Below, one piece after another: positions 32,927 through 40,742 of a stretch of DNA of 64,000 nucleotides; within the stretch, counting starts at the first letter, position 1, and each line of letters starts with the position of its first letter. The DNA lies in the NCBI RefSeq assembly GCF_004341515.1, contig NZ_SLZF01000003.1, forward strand, positions 558,001 through 622,000. Direction: 5' to 3'. A program made the translations under genes and the position numbers. Source of the DNA: Allobosea sp. BK604. GTDB lineage: Bacteria; Pseudomonadota; Alphaproteobacteria; Rhizobiales; Beijerinckiaceae. Under the pieces are notes generated by a model. That model worked only from the letters and a program-made list of their open reading frames with translations, ran no database searches and was not told the origin of the DNA.

Positions 32927-33961
32927 ATGAGCTTCAAGGTCGCGGTTGTCGGCGCCACAGGCAATGTGGGCCGCGAAATGCTGGATATCCTGGCCGAGCG
33001 CGCCTTCCCCGTAAGCGAGGTCGTCGCGCTCGCCTCCTCCCGCTCGGTCGGCACCGAAGTCTCCTTCGGCGACAAGACGCTGAAGGTGCGCGCGCTCGAG
33101 CATTACGATTTCTCTGACACCGATATCTGCCTGATGTCGGCCGGGGGCGAGATCTCCAAGCAGTGGTCGCCGAAGATCGGCCAGCAGGGCTGCGTCGTCA
33201 TCGACAATTCCTCGGCCTGGCGCATGCATCCCGACGTGCCGCTGGTCGTGCCGGAGGTGAATGCCGCCGCCACCGCCGGTTTCACCAAGATGAACATCAT
33301 CGCCAACCCGAACTGCTCGACCGCCCAGCTCGTCGTGGCGCTGAAGCCGCTGCATGAGCGCTTCAAGGTCAAGCGCGTCGTCGTCTCGACCTATCAATCG
33401 GTCTCCGGCGCCGGCAAGGAGGGCATGGACGAGCTCTTCAACCAGACCCGCGCCGTGTTCTCGGCCGGTGAGGTCGAGACCAAGAAGTTCCCCAAGCGCA
33501 TCTCCTTCAACCTCATCCCCCACATCGACGTCTTCATGGAGGACGGCTTCACCAAGGAAGAGTGGAAGATGATGGCGGAGACCAAGAAGATCCTCGATCC
33601 GAAGATCAAGCTGACCGCGACCTGCGTGCGCGTGCCGGTCTTCATCGGCCATTCCGAGAGCGTCAACATCGAATGCGAGGAGCCGATCACCGCCGACGAG
33701 GCGCGCGAGGTGCTGCGCACCGCTCCAGGCGTGCTGGTCATCGATAAGCACGAGCCGGGTGGCTACATCACCCCGCACGAGGCTGCCGGCGAAGACGCGA
33801 CCTATGTCTCGCGCATCCGCGAGGACAATACCGTCGAGAACGGCCTCGCCTTCTGGTGCGTCTCCGACAACCTGCGCAAGGGCGCGGCGCTGAACACGAT
33901 CCAGATCGCCGAAGTGCTAGTCAACCGCAAGCTGATCCAGCCGCGCAAGCAGGCAGCCTGA
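32927..33961 (+). CDS. asd: Aspartate-semialdehyde dehydrogenase
   Basis: NADP-dependent enzyme of 344 residues that converts aspartyl phosphate to aspartate semialdehyde, the branch point to lysine, diaminopimelate, methionine and threonine. The nucleotide motif VVGATGNVGREML is at about 7-19. The catalytic Cys130 is in ANPNCSTAQL. SGAGKEGMDEL (about 160) and the catalytic His segment VFIGHSESVNIE (about 240-251) follow. CAAAAGGATC precedes the ATG. Single gene, ended by a strong terminator. Confidence 0.97.
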   Translation: MSFKVAVVGATGNVGREMLDILAERAFPVSEVVALASSRSVGTEVSFGDKTLKVRALEHYDFSDTDICLMSAGGEISKQWSPKIGQQGCVVIDNSSAWRMHPDVPLVVPEVNAAATAGFTKMNIIANPNCSTAQLVVALKPLHERFKVKRVVVSTYQSVSGAGKEGMDELFNQTRAVFSAGEVETKKFPKRISFNLIPHIDVFMEDGFTKEEWKMMAETKKILDPKIKLTATCVRVPVFIGHSESVNIECEEPITADEAREVLRTAPGVLVIDKHEPGGYITPHEAAGEDATYVSRIREDNTVENGLAFWCVSDNLRKGAALNTIQIAEVLVNRKLIQPRKQAA

Positions 33962-33994
33962 GCCAATAGCCCGGGAATCTCAGGCAATAGCGAA

Positions 33995-34018
33995 GGCGGG
34001 CCGGGCGGCCCGCCTTTT
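33995..34018 (+). terminator. Rho-independent terminator of asd
   Basis: GGCGGGCC (33995-34002) pairs with GGCCCGCC (34007-34014), followed by TTTT. Confidence 0.85.
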
Positions 34019-34055
34019 CCTTAACGATTGGTGACTGGCCGGCTCGCGGAGATGC

Positions 34056-35093
34056 ATGGGTCCCGTGTCGCCTTTGCGTGCGGGATTTGGCGCGAACACT
34101 GTTAGCGTCACGTCTCCTCACGCATTGCCAGCCCCGTTGACCCTACCGCTCACCCCCGACAGGCCTGTGCCCCTGCTCGCCGCCAAGGCAGAGCCGGTGT
34201 CGCTGCGCCATGACGCACCGCTGCGCGGTATCGGCCTCGTCCTGCTCGCGGCGATGTTCTTCTCGTCCTCGGACGTGATCTCGAAATATCTCGCCGCGAG
34301 CCTGCCGGCGCTTCAGATCACCTGGATCCGCTACGCCACCTTCGCCGGCCTGATGCTGGCGGTCGTGGCGCATGGCGGCCACGTGCATCTGCGCACCAGG
34401 CGGCCGGTCCTGCACATCCTGCGCGGCTGCGGCCTGGTCTGTTCCTCGATCGTCTTCGTCACGGGGCTGCACTACCTGCCGGTCGCCGACGCGACGGCGA
34501 CCGGCTTCGTCACGCCGCTCTTCGTCACCGCCCTCTCGATTCCGCTGCTTGGCGAGCGCGTCGGCTGGCGGCGCTGGGCGGCGACACTGGTCGGCCTTGC
34601 CGGTGTGTTGATCGTGGTCCGGCCAGGCGGCCAAGGCTTCCAGCTCGCCTCGCTGCTGCCGATGGTCTCGGCGTTGAGCTGGGCCTTCGGCCTGATCTTC
34701 ACCCGCATGATGAGCGGGACCGAGAACCCGATCTCGACCATGACCTATTCGGCGCTGGTCGGCCTCGCCGTGGTCAGCCTGTTCGCACCGTTCTACTGGC
34801 AGCCGATGACGGCCGAAGAACTTGTGCTCTGCCTGCTGGTCGGCCTCATCTCGACCACCGGCCACTGGTTCATGATCCTGGCCTTCCGCCATGCCGACGC
34901 CTCGGTCCTGGCGCCCTTCACCTATTCGCAGCTGTTCTGGGCTTCGCTCTTCGGCTTCTTCCTGTTCAGCGCCCTGCCGGATGTCTGGACGATCGTCGGC
35001 TCGGTCGTCATCGCCTGCTCGGGCCTCTACACCGCCCATCGCGAGCGCATCCGCGCCCGCGAGATCATGGCCGCGAGGACCGGCGCGCGCTGA
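34056..35093 (+). CDS. DMT-superfamily (EamA) transporter
   Basis: Ten-helix drug/metabolite transporter of 345 residues with two EamA repeats: the first from GIGLVLLAAMFFSSSDVISKYLA (about 51-73), the second from LASLLPMVSALSWAFGLIFTRMM (about 195-217). It resembles RhaT/S-adenosylmethionine-type exporters in layout, but the substrate is not readable. The start is uncertain: ATG 34056 has CGGAG 6 nt upstream yet gives a 45-residue polar N-terminus; a GTG at 34167 (VPLLAAKAEPV) is an alternative. Convergent with a TetR gene 24 bp away. Confidence 0.85.
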   Translation: MGPVSPLRAGFGANTVSVTSPHALPAPLTLPLTPDRPVPLLAAKAEPVSLRHDAPLRGIGLVLLAAMFFSSSDVISKYLAASLPALQITWIRYATFAGLMLAVVAHGGHVHLRTRRPVLHILRGCGLVCSSIVFVTGLHYLPVADATATGFVTPLFVTALSIPLLGERVGWRRWAATLVGLAGVLIVVRPGGQGFQLASLLPMVSALSWAFGLIFTRMMSGTENPISTMTYSALVGLAVVSLFAPFYWQPMTAEELVLCLLVGLISTTGHWFMILAFRHADASVLAPFTYSQLFWASLFGFFLFSALPDVWTIVGSVVIACSGLYTAHRERIRAREIMAARTGAR

Positions 35094-35117
35094 TCTCGTC
35101 GGCAGGGGCGGCTGAGC

Positions 35118-35771
35118 TCAGGAGCCGGACTTGACCGCGTAACGCGCCATGAACATCTCGACGGCGGCCTTGACCACCCGCGCGATCTCTTCTTCCGAGG
35201 GTCGCTCGCGCACGGCATTGAACAGCCGCGGCCGCAGCAGGGTCGACTGGCTGAGGTCGAGGAACTGCGAGGCGGCGAGCGCCGTATCGTCGATCGCGAG
35301 CTTGCCCGCCCTGACCTGCGCCTCGAGATAGCCGGCAAGGCGCTTCGTACCCTGCAACGGGCCGTTCTCGTAGAACTCGCGACCGAGGTCGGGCATGCGC
35401 TCGGCGACACCGATCACGATGCGATGCGCGCTCACCGCGAAATCGCAGGCCAGCAACCGGATCAGCCGCTCGCCGAAGGTCGCAAGCGCATGGGCCGGAT
35501 CGGGATCATCCTCCAAGGCCTCATAAGCCCCGCGCTTCTGGCTTTCGCGCTCGCGCTCGATCAGGGCGAGGAAAAGGTGCTCCTTGTCCTCGAAATAGAC
35601 ATAGAGCGTGCCCTTCGAGACATTCGCCGCCGCGGCAATCTCGCTCATGCTTGCAATGTCGAAGCCGCGCGAAAGGAAAACTTCATGCGCTCCGTCCAAT
35701 ATCTGGCGGCGCTTCTCCGGGTCGGCCCCGGCAATCCGCCGCCGACGCGGCATCTCGATTGTGTCTGACAC
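35118..35771 (-). CDS. TetR-family repressor of the EmrAB-type pump
   Basis: TetR regulator of 217 residues with HTH at about residues 37-60 (FDIASMSEIAAAANVSKGTLYVYFEDKEHLF) and a C-terminal domain of the type common next to efflux pumps. It is divergent from the HlyD/DHA2 pump genes. The intergenic region contains two palindromes (35822-35839 and 35883-35900) that should be its operators, so it likely represses the pump and itself and is released by a toxic pump substrate. Confidence 0.9.
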   Translation of the reverse strand: MSDTIEMPRRRRIAGADPEKRRQILDGAHEVFLSRGFDIASMSEIAAAANVSKGTLYVYFEDKEHLFLALIERERESQKRGAYEALEDDPDPAHALATFGERLIRLLACDFAVSAHRIVIGVAERMPDLGREFYENGPLQGTKRLAGYLEAQVRAGKLAIDDTALAASQFLDLSQSTLLRPRLFNAVRERPSEEEIARVVKAAVEMFMARYAVKSGS

Positions 35772-35821
35772 CGTGCTCGTTCCATCCGGCAGCGCAGTTC
35801 GCGCTGCGCCGCAAAAATAAA

Positions 35822-35839
35822 TCGAACCGATCAGTTCGA
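35822..35839. promoter_or_regulatory. TetR operator candidate 1
   Basis: TCGAACCGATCAGTTCGA, an 18-bp palindrome with one mismatched pair. It shares the TCGAAC...GTTCGA arms with the second site, centred 61 bp away. Confidence 0.7.
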
Positions 35840-35882
35840 TTTCGCTTGATATGCATTATTGCCCGCGCTATTTCAACCGAAA

Positions 35883-35900
35883 TCGAACCAGCTGGTTCGA
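35883..35900. promoter_or_regulatory. TetR operator candidate 2
   Basis: TCGAACCAGCTGGTTCGA, a perfect 18-bp palindrome 24 bp before the pump start codon, so binding would block the emrA promoter or early transcript. Confidence 0.75.
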
Positions 35901-35924
35901 ATTATATCAGCGACAGGAATGTCC

Positions 35925-37139
35925 ATGTCTGCCGAAACCCTTTCCGACAAGCCGCAGGGTCAGGCCGGGGAACCGCGCCGCGACCGGTTGAAGCTCGTCG
36001 AGACCGTCGCCGAGACGGCCAATCCGCAGCCGCAGGCCCGCCAGACCGGCGAGGCTGCCGCCAAGGCCGAGGCTCCCGCGGCGCAGAAGCCGAAGCGCAA
36101 CACCGTGCGCAAGCTCGGCCTCACCCTGCTCGCCGGCGTGGCGCTGACGGCCGGCGCCTATTACGGCGTCGACTGGTGGCGCAACGGCCGCTTCATCGTC
36201 ACCACCGACGATGCCTATGTCGGCGTCGAGATGGCGACGATCTCGGCCAAGCTCTCGGCCAACGTGACCAATGTCGCGGTCGCCCGCAACGAGCAGGTCA
36301 AGACGGGACAGCTGCTGGTCGCGCTCGATGATGGCGACCAGCGCATCGCGCTCGAGAGCGCCAAGGCCAAGAGCGCCACGGCCGTCGCGACCCTCTCGCG
36401 CATCGACAGCCAGATCGACGCCGGCAGGGCGAGCCTGCTGCAGGCTCAGGCCCAGGCCAATTCGGCCGAGGCCGATCTCGTGCGCGCCGATGCCGATTTC
36501 GCGCGCGCCAGCAAGCTCGCGGCCAATTCCTTCGGCTCGCAGGCGACGCTCGACGCCGCCACCGCGACCCGCGACAAGGCCCGCGCCGCGATCGCCAGCA
36601 CGGCGGCCGGCGTCAGCGCCGCCGAGGCCAATATCAAGGTGCTGCAGGCGCAGCGCGTCGAGGCCGCCCGCCAGCTCGACGAGCTCAAGGTCGCCGAGGA
36701 CAAGGCCGCGCGCGACCTTTCCTTCACCAAGATCTATGCGCCGATCGATGGGCTCGTCGCCAATACCGGCGTCCAGCTTGGCGACCTCGTCAGCCCCGGC
36801 AAGCGGCTGATGTCGATCGTCCCGCTCGACCAGATCTATGTCGATGCGAATTTCAAGGAGACGCAGGTTCGCGAGCTCAAGATCGGCGACAAGGCGACGA
36901 TCAAGGTCGATGCCTTTGACGGCCACAGCTACACGGGCACGGTCAGCGGCATCGCCGGCGGCACCGGCTCTGTCTTCTCGCTGCTGCCGCCCGATAACGC
37001 CACCGGCAACTTCACCAAGATCGTGCAACGCCTGCCGATCCGCATCGCGCTCTCGCCCGAGACGGCCGCCCGCGGCGTGCTGCGGCCAGGCATGTCGGTC
37101 GTCGTCTCGATCGACCCGCGCACTGGCGCTAAGCATTAG
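35925..37139 (+). CDS. emrA: HlyD/EmrA-family membrane fusion protein
   Basis: Periplasmic adaptor of 404 residues for a drug-efflux pump. After a cytoplasmic tail of about 55 residues comes one transmembrane helix (LGLTLLAGVALTAGAYYGVDWW), then the barrel-sandwich half FIVTTDDAYVGVEMATISAKLSANV, a long coiled coil (about 135-250, rich in Ala, Lys and Glu) and the second half SFTKIYAPIDGLVANTGVQLGDLVSPGKRLMSIVP in pieces. ATG 35925 is chosen for AGGA 6 nt upstream. The last codon is directly followed by a TAG that belongs to a repeat element. Operon with the DHA2 permease. Confidence 0.9.
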   Translation: MSAETLSDKPQGQAGEPRRDRLKLVETVAETANPQPQARQTGEAAAKAEAPAAQKPKRNTVRKLGLTLLAGVALTAGAYYGVDWWRNGRFIVTTDDAYVGVEMATISAKLSANVTNVAVARNEQVKTGQLLVALDDGDQRIALESAKAKSATAVATLSRIDSQIDAGRASLLQAQAQANSAEADLVRADADFARASKLAANSFGSQATLDAATATRDKARAAIASTAAGVSAAEANIKVLQAQRVEAARQLDELKVAEDKAARDLSFTKIYAPIDGLVANTGVQLGDLVSPGKRLMSIVPLDQIYVDANFKETQVRELKIGDKATIKVDAFDGHSYTGTVSGIAGGTGSVFSLLPPDNATGNFTKIVQRLPIRIALSPETAARGVLRPGMSVVVSIDPRTGAKH

Positions 37140-37202
37140 AGCATTTTCGCGCGAAACGGGTACCGGTTCGCGTGAAGAAAACGCGTTAAACAAAGAGATA
37201 GT
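37137..37202. repeat. Family-A MITE-like element, left half only
   Basis: TAGAGCATTTTCGCGCGAA through GTTCGCGTGAAGAAAACGCG, matching the first 60 bp of the full copy at 20752; the right half is absent. Its first three bases are the stop codon of the HlyD gene. Confidence 0.7.
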
Positions 37203-37215
37203 CCGGATATCTCGG

Positions 37216-37320
37216 CCCTCATCCTGAGGAGGCGCCCAAGCGCCGTCCCGAAGGATGATCCAGCGCCCCCTTGAGCATCCTTCGAGTCGCGGGCTTGCGC
37301 CCGCTCCTCAGGCTGAGGGC
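37216..37320. repeat. Palindromic repeat CCCTCATCCTGAGG type
   Basis: CCCTCATCCTGAGGAG at the left and CTCCTCAGGCTGAGGG at the right are inverted, with GAAGGATG and CATCCTTC as an inner pair. This is a widespread intergenic repeat of the order. Together with the family-A fragment it fills the space between the two pump genes. Confidence 0.7.
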
Positions 37321-37347
37321 TGAGCATCCATCCCCACGGAGGCCATG

Positions 37348-38934
37348 ATGGCCGACACCACCATGAGCGCTGCAGGAGCGCCGCCGGCCTCGGATGCGTT
37401 GCCGCTGCGGCGCGTCTTCGCCTTCATCGCCATGGTCTTCGGCATGTTCATGGCGATCCTTGACATCCAGATCGTCTCCGCCTCGCTCGCCGAGATCCAG
37501 GCCGGCCTCTCCGCCTCCAGCGACGAGATCGCCTGGGTGCAGACTGCCTATCTGATCGCCGAAGTGATCATGATCCCGCTCTCCGGCTATCTCAGCCGGG
37601 CGCTGTCGACCCGCGTCTTCTTCACCATCGCCGCCGCCGGCTTCACGGTCGCCAGCGTGCTCTGCGCAATGTCGTCCTCGATCAACGAGATGATCCTGTG
37701 GCGCGCCATCCAGGGCTTCATCGGCGGCGGCATGATCCCCGGCGTCTTCGCCGCGGCCTTCTCGATCTTCCCGGCATCGAAGCGCCCGATCGTCTCGCCG
37801 CTGATCGGCCTCGTCGCCACGCTGGCGCCGACCATCGGCCCGACCGTCGGCGGCTATCTCAGCCACGCCTTCTCCTGGCACTGGCTCTTTCTGGTCAATG
37901 TCATCCCCGGCATCGGCGTCACCATCGCCGCCTGGATGCTGATCGACTTCGACCAGCCGCAGCGCGGCCTGCTCAGGCGCTTCGACTGGCTCGGCCTCGC
38001 CGGCATGGCCGCCTTCCTCGGCAGCATGGAATATGTGCTTGAGGAAGGCACGCGGCTCGACTGGTTCCAGGCGGAAGAGATCATCCTCTTCACCGGCCTG
38101 ATGATCGCCGGCGCCGTGCTGTTCTTCTGGCGGGCGCTGACGCGCGACGACCCGCTGGTCGATCTCTACGCCTTCAGGAACCGCAACTTCGCCTTCGGTT
38201 CGCTGTTCAGCTTCTGCATGGGCATCGGCCTCTACGGCCTGACCTATCTCTATCCGGTCTATCTCGGGCGCATTCGCGGCTATGATGCGCTGATGATCGG
38301 CGAGACCATGTTCGTCACTGGCTTGTGCATGTTCTTCACCGCGCCGATCGCCGGGCGGCTCTCGACCAAGCTCGACCCGCGCGTGATGATGATGATCGGC
38401 TTCGGCGGCTTCGCGCTCGGCACCTATATCGCCTCCTTCATCACCAAGGACTGGGACTTCTACGAACTCCTGGTCCCGCAGATCCTGCGCGGCTGCTCGC
38501 TGATGCTCTGCATGGTGCCGATCAACAACCTCGCCCTCGGCACCTTGCCGCCGGCCCAGCTCAAGAACGCGTCCGGCCTCTACAACCTGACCCGCAATCT
38601 CGGCGGCGCGGTCGGCCTCGCCGTGATCAACACCATGCTCAACACCCGCACCGACCTGCATATCGGCCGTCTGCACGAGGCCGTCGCCGCCGGCCGGCAG
38701 GTGGCGGAGGAACGCATCACTGCGATGACCGAGATGTTCAGCAATTACGGCGCGGACGCCCAGGCAATGGCGCTCGCCCAGATCAACGTGCTCGCAAAGC
38801 GCGAGGCGCTGGTCATGGCTTTCGGCGACGTCTTCCTGGCGCTCACGCTGATCTTCGCCAGCCTGGTCGTGCTTTCGCTGTTCATGCGCAAGCCGCCGGC
38901 CGCGGCTCCCGCAGGTGGCGGAGGCGGGCACTAG
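37348..38934 (+). CDS. emrB: DHA2-family MFS drug efflux permease (EmrB/QacA type)
   Basis: Proton-driven multidrug exporter of 528 residues with 14 hydrophobic segments. DHA2 features are FGMFMAILDIQIVSASLAEIQAG (helix 1 with the D-x-x-I/V motif, about 32-54), the loop GYLSRALSTRVFF (motif A region) and GGGMIPGVFAAAFSIFP near 130. ATG 37348 lies 5 nt after GGAGG; ATG 37345 is one codon earlier. It pairs with the HlyD gene despite 208 bp of repeats in between. Its TAG stop belongs to a family-B repeat. Confidence 0.92.
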   Translation: MADTTMSAAGAPPASDALPLRRVFAFIAMVFGMFMAILDIQIVSASLAEIQAGLSASSDEIAWVQTAYLIAEVIMIPLSGYLSRALSTRVFFTIAAAGFTVASVLCAMSSSINEMILWRAIQGFIGGGMIPGVFAAAFSIFPASKRPIVSPLIGLVATLAPTIGPTVGGYLSHAFSWHWLFLVNVIPGIGVTIAAWMLIDFDQPQRGLLRRFDWLGLAGMAAFLGSMEYVLEEGTRLDWFQAEEIILFTGLMIAGAVLFFWRALTRDDPLVDLYAFRNRNFAFGSLFSFCMGIGLYGLTYLYPVYLGRIRGYDALMIGETMFVTGLCMFFTAPIAGRLSTKLDPRVMMMIGFGGFALGTYIASFITKDWDFYELLVPQILRGCSLMLCMVPINNLALGTLPPAQLKNASGLYNLTRNLGGAVGLAVINTMLNTRTDLHIGRLHEAVAAGRQVAEERITAMTEMFSNYGADAQAMALAQINVLAKREALVMAFGDVFLALTLIFASLVVLSLFMRKPPAAAPAGGGGGH

Positions 38935-38973
38935 AACCTGATCGGTGAAGCCGCCTCAAAACGATCGATAGAG
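38932..38973. repeat. Family-B repeat fragment
   Basis: TAGAACCTGATCGGTGAAG, CCGCCTCAAAACGATCGATAGAG: the inverted complement of the elements at 3059 and 54334. The first TAG is the stop codon of the efflux permease. Confidence 0.6.
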
Positions 38974-39147
38974 TACGCGCCGACCCTCCTCGATTGCATA
39001 GCATTCTCTCTGAATCGGCAAGAATGCCGTCGAAAATCTCCGATTTTGCGAGATTCGACGATGCCTTGGCCGACCTGGTGCGAGATGTCGCAGCCGGCTC
39101 GCAATTGACTCCGGCGCCGGATTCAGACAAATATGATAGCAATATCA

Positions 39148-39172
39148 GTAGTTTAGATGTTTTCTAAACTAC
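39148..39172. promoter_or_regulatory. Irr-type iron control element upstream of irr
   Basis: GTAGTTTAG (39148-39156) and CTAAACTAC (39164-39172) are perfect 9-bp arms around 7 bp. The core TTTAG-N7-CTAAA fits the iron control element bound by Irr. TATGAT at 39132-39137 could be the -10 box, which would put the site at the transcription start and suggest autoregulation. Confidence 0.7.
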
Positions 39173-39208
39173 GAGCCTCTATACGGGGCGCGAGTGGAAG
39201 GCATTGCG

Positions 39209-39742
39209 ATGGGCGTTTCGACGGTGAAGGACCTTGGGGTTGCGCGCGCGGCGGCGGATCAGATTCCGTGGCCGCAGAAAAGCCCTGCCTCCTGCCCGAT
39301 CAGCGCCGTGAAGACCCGGCTGCGCAATGCGGGCCTGCGTCCGACCCGTCAGCGCATGGCGCTCGGCTGGCTGCTCTTCGCCAAGGGCGACCGCCATGTC
39401 AGCGCCGAGATGCTCTATGAGGAGGCGCTGCGCGCCCGCGAGCCGCTTTCGCTCGCGACCGTCTACAACACCCTGCGCCAATTCTCCGAGGCCGGCCTGC
39501 TGCGCCAGGTCTCGGTCTCCGGCCCCAAGACCTTCTTCGACACCAACGTCTCCGAGCATCACCATTTCTACAATGAGGATGACGAGACCGTCGTCGACAT
39601 CCCGGGCTCCGAGATTCAGGTCTCCGGCCTGCCGGTTGCGCCCGAGGGCATGATGATCTCCTCGGTCGAGGTCATCGTCCGCCTGCGCCGGGCCGATGGC
39701 GAGGAGGTCGTCACCAAGGTTGCGGCGGGCCATCACGCGTGA
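39209..39742 (+). CDS. irr: Iron response regulator Irr (Fur family)
   Basis: Fur-superfamily regulator of 177 residues that controls iron and haem genes in rhizobia. Irr hallmarks are NAGLRPTRQRMALGWLLFAKGDRHVSAEMLYEEA (about 40-73), SLATVYNTLRQFSEAGLLRQV recognition helix (about 81-101) and the histidine cluster EHHHFYNEDDE (about 116-126). The N-terminal haem motif GCPWHD of Bradyrhizobium is reduced to SCPISA at about 28-33: Cys-Pro is kept, Trp-His is lost. GGAAGG precedes ATG 39209. An Irr box lies just upstream; bfd overlaps its stop codon. Confidence 0.93.
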   Translation: MGVSTVKDLGVARAAADQIPWPQKSPASCPISAVKTRLRNAGLRPTRQRMALGWLLFAKGDRHVSAEMLYEEALRAREPLSLATVYNTLRQFSEAGLLRQVSVSGPKTFFDTNVSEHHHFYNEDDETVVDIPGSEIQVSGLPVAPEGMMISSVEVIVRLRRADGEEVVTKVAAGHHA

Positions 39743-40026
39743 TCGTCTGTTCCTGCAACGTCCTGTCCTGCAGTCAGATCAAGGGGACCATCGCTCCCGA
39801 TGGTTCCGGACCGCAGACGGCTGGCCAGGCCTATGATTGCCTCGGCTGCAGCCCGGATTGCGGACGCTGCGCCCGCCAGGTGCGTGCCATCCTCGCCGAG
39901 GCGCGCGCCGCCTGCGCCAGCCAGTGCCATTCCTGCGCCGACCGCGAGATCGAGTGCGCCGTGCATGTCTCGGTCAACCGGATGATGGACGGACTCGTCA
40001 TCGCCGACGAGCGCGACGCCGCCTGA
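39739..40026 (+). CDS. bfd: (2Fe-2S) bacterioferritin-associated ferredoxin-like protein
   Basis: Ferredoxin-like protein of 95 residues of the BFD family, which passes electrons to bacterioferritin to release stored iron. MIVCSCNVLS at the N-terminus and CLGCSPDCGRCARQVRAIL (about 34-52) give the Cys ligands. A further Cys-rich tail (CASQCHSCADREIECAV, about 60-76) goes beyond the roughly 64-residue standard protein. It starts at a GTG overlapping the irr stop (GTGA), so the two are translationally coupled, and bacterioferritin follows. Confidence 0.85.
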   Translation: MIVCSCNVLSCSQIKGTIAPDGSGPQTAGQAYDCLGCSPDCGRCARQVRAILAEARAACASQCHSCADREIECAVHVSVNRMMDGLVIADERDAA

Positions 40027-40083
40027 GCGGTAAAAAGCGCCAGGCACGCAAACTTGCCCTTCCAATCTGTCGCGGCTCCTTCT

Positions 40084-40104
40084 ACATTAGGATCATTCTA
40101 ATGT
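40084..40104. promoter_or_regulatory. Irr-type iron control element upstream of bfr
   Basis: ACATTAG (40084-40090) and CTAATGT (40098-40104), perfect 7-bp arms around 7 bp. The TTAG-N7-CTAA core and spacing are the same as at the irr site. It lies 20 bp before the bfr start codon. Confidence 0.68.
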
Positions 40105-40123
40105 GTGATTTGGGAGAGCGGCC

Positions 40124-40609
40124 ATGAAGGGTGACAAGAAGGTCATCGAATATCTCAACAAGGGGCTGCGCTCCGAGCTCACCGCCATCAACCAGTACTG
40201 GCTGCACTATCGCATGCTGGACAACTGGGGCCTGAAGGAGATGGCCAAGACCTGGAAGAAGGAATCGATCGAGGAGATGGTCCATGCCGACCGTTTCGTC
40301 GACCGCATCCTTTTCCTCGAAGGCTTCCCGAACCTGCAGACCCTCGACGCTCTGCGCATCGGCGAGAACGTCAAGGAGATCGTCGAGTGCGATCTCAAGG
40401 CCGAGCAGGAGGCTCGCGCCCTCTATCAGGAAGCCGCCACCTATTGCCGCGAGGTGCATGACTATCCGTCCGAGGAGCTTTTCCGCGCCCTGATGAAGGA
40501 TGAGGAAGGCCATATCGACTTCCTCGAGACCCAGCTCGACCTGATCGAGCGCATCGGTCTGGAGCTCTACACCCAGAAGCATGTCGGCCATCTCGAGGAA
40601 GATCACTGA
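40124..40609 (+). CDS. bfr: Bacterioferritin
   Basis: Iron-storage protein of 161 residues forming a 24-subunit haem-containing shell. All ferroxidase ligands are at the E. coli positions: Glu18, Glu51, His54, Glu94, Glu127 and His130; the haem axial ligand Met52 is present (IEEMVHADRF). GAGCGGCC precedes the ATG. It is probably transcribed from its own promoter under the Irr box at 40084 and ends in a strong terminator. Confidence 0.96.
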   Translation: MKGDKKVIEYLNKGLRSELTAINQYWLHYRMLDNWGLKEMAKTWKKESIEEMVHADRFVDRILFLEGFPNLQTLDALRIGENVKEIVECDLKAEQEARALYQEAATYCREVHDYPSEELFRALMKDEEGHIDFLETQLDLIERIGLELYTQKHVGHLEEDH

Positions 40610-40634
40610 TCCGCCAGAGCGGCTGAATCATCGA

Positions 40635-40664
40635 GCCGGACCTGCCTCGCAGGTCCGGCTTTTT
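40635..40664 (+). terminator. Rho-independent terminator of bfr
   Basis: GCCGGACCTGC (40635-40645) and GCAGGTCCGGC (40649-40659) with a CTC loop, followed by TTTTT. Confidence 0.92.
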
Positions 40665-40742
40665 CGTATGCGGCGCCTGCGCCGCTCGTCAGTGCCAGCA
40701 GCATGTCTCACATAGCCCGCGACTGACCAGACGGAGAGACGC

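Noticed and set aside
37219-38931. 570-codon minus-strand open frame opposite the DHA2 permease
   Set aside because: It lies wholly antisense to a well-identified membrane protein, is rich in Asp, Glu, Arg and Gly as expected from the shadow of hydrophobic codons, and has no family match.
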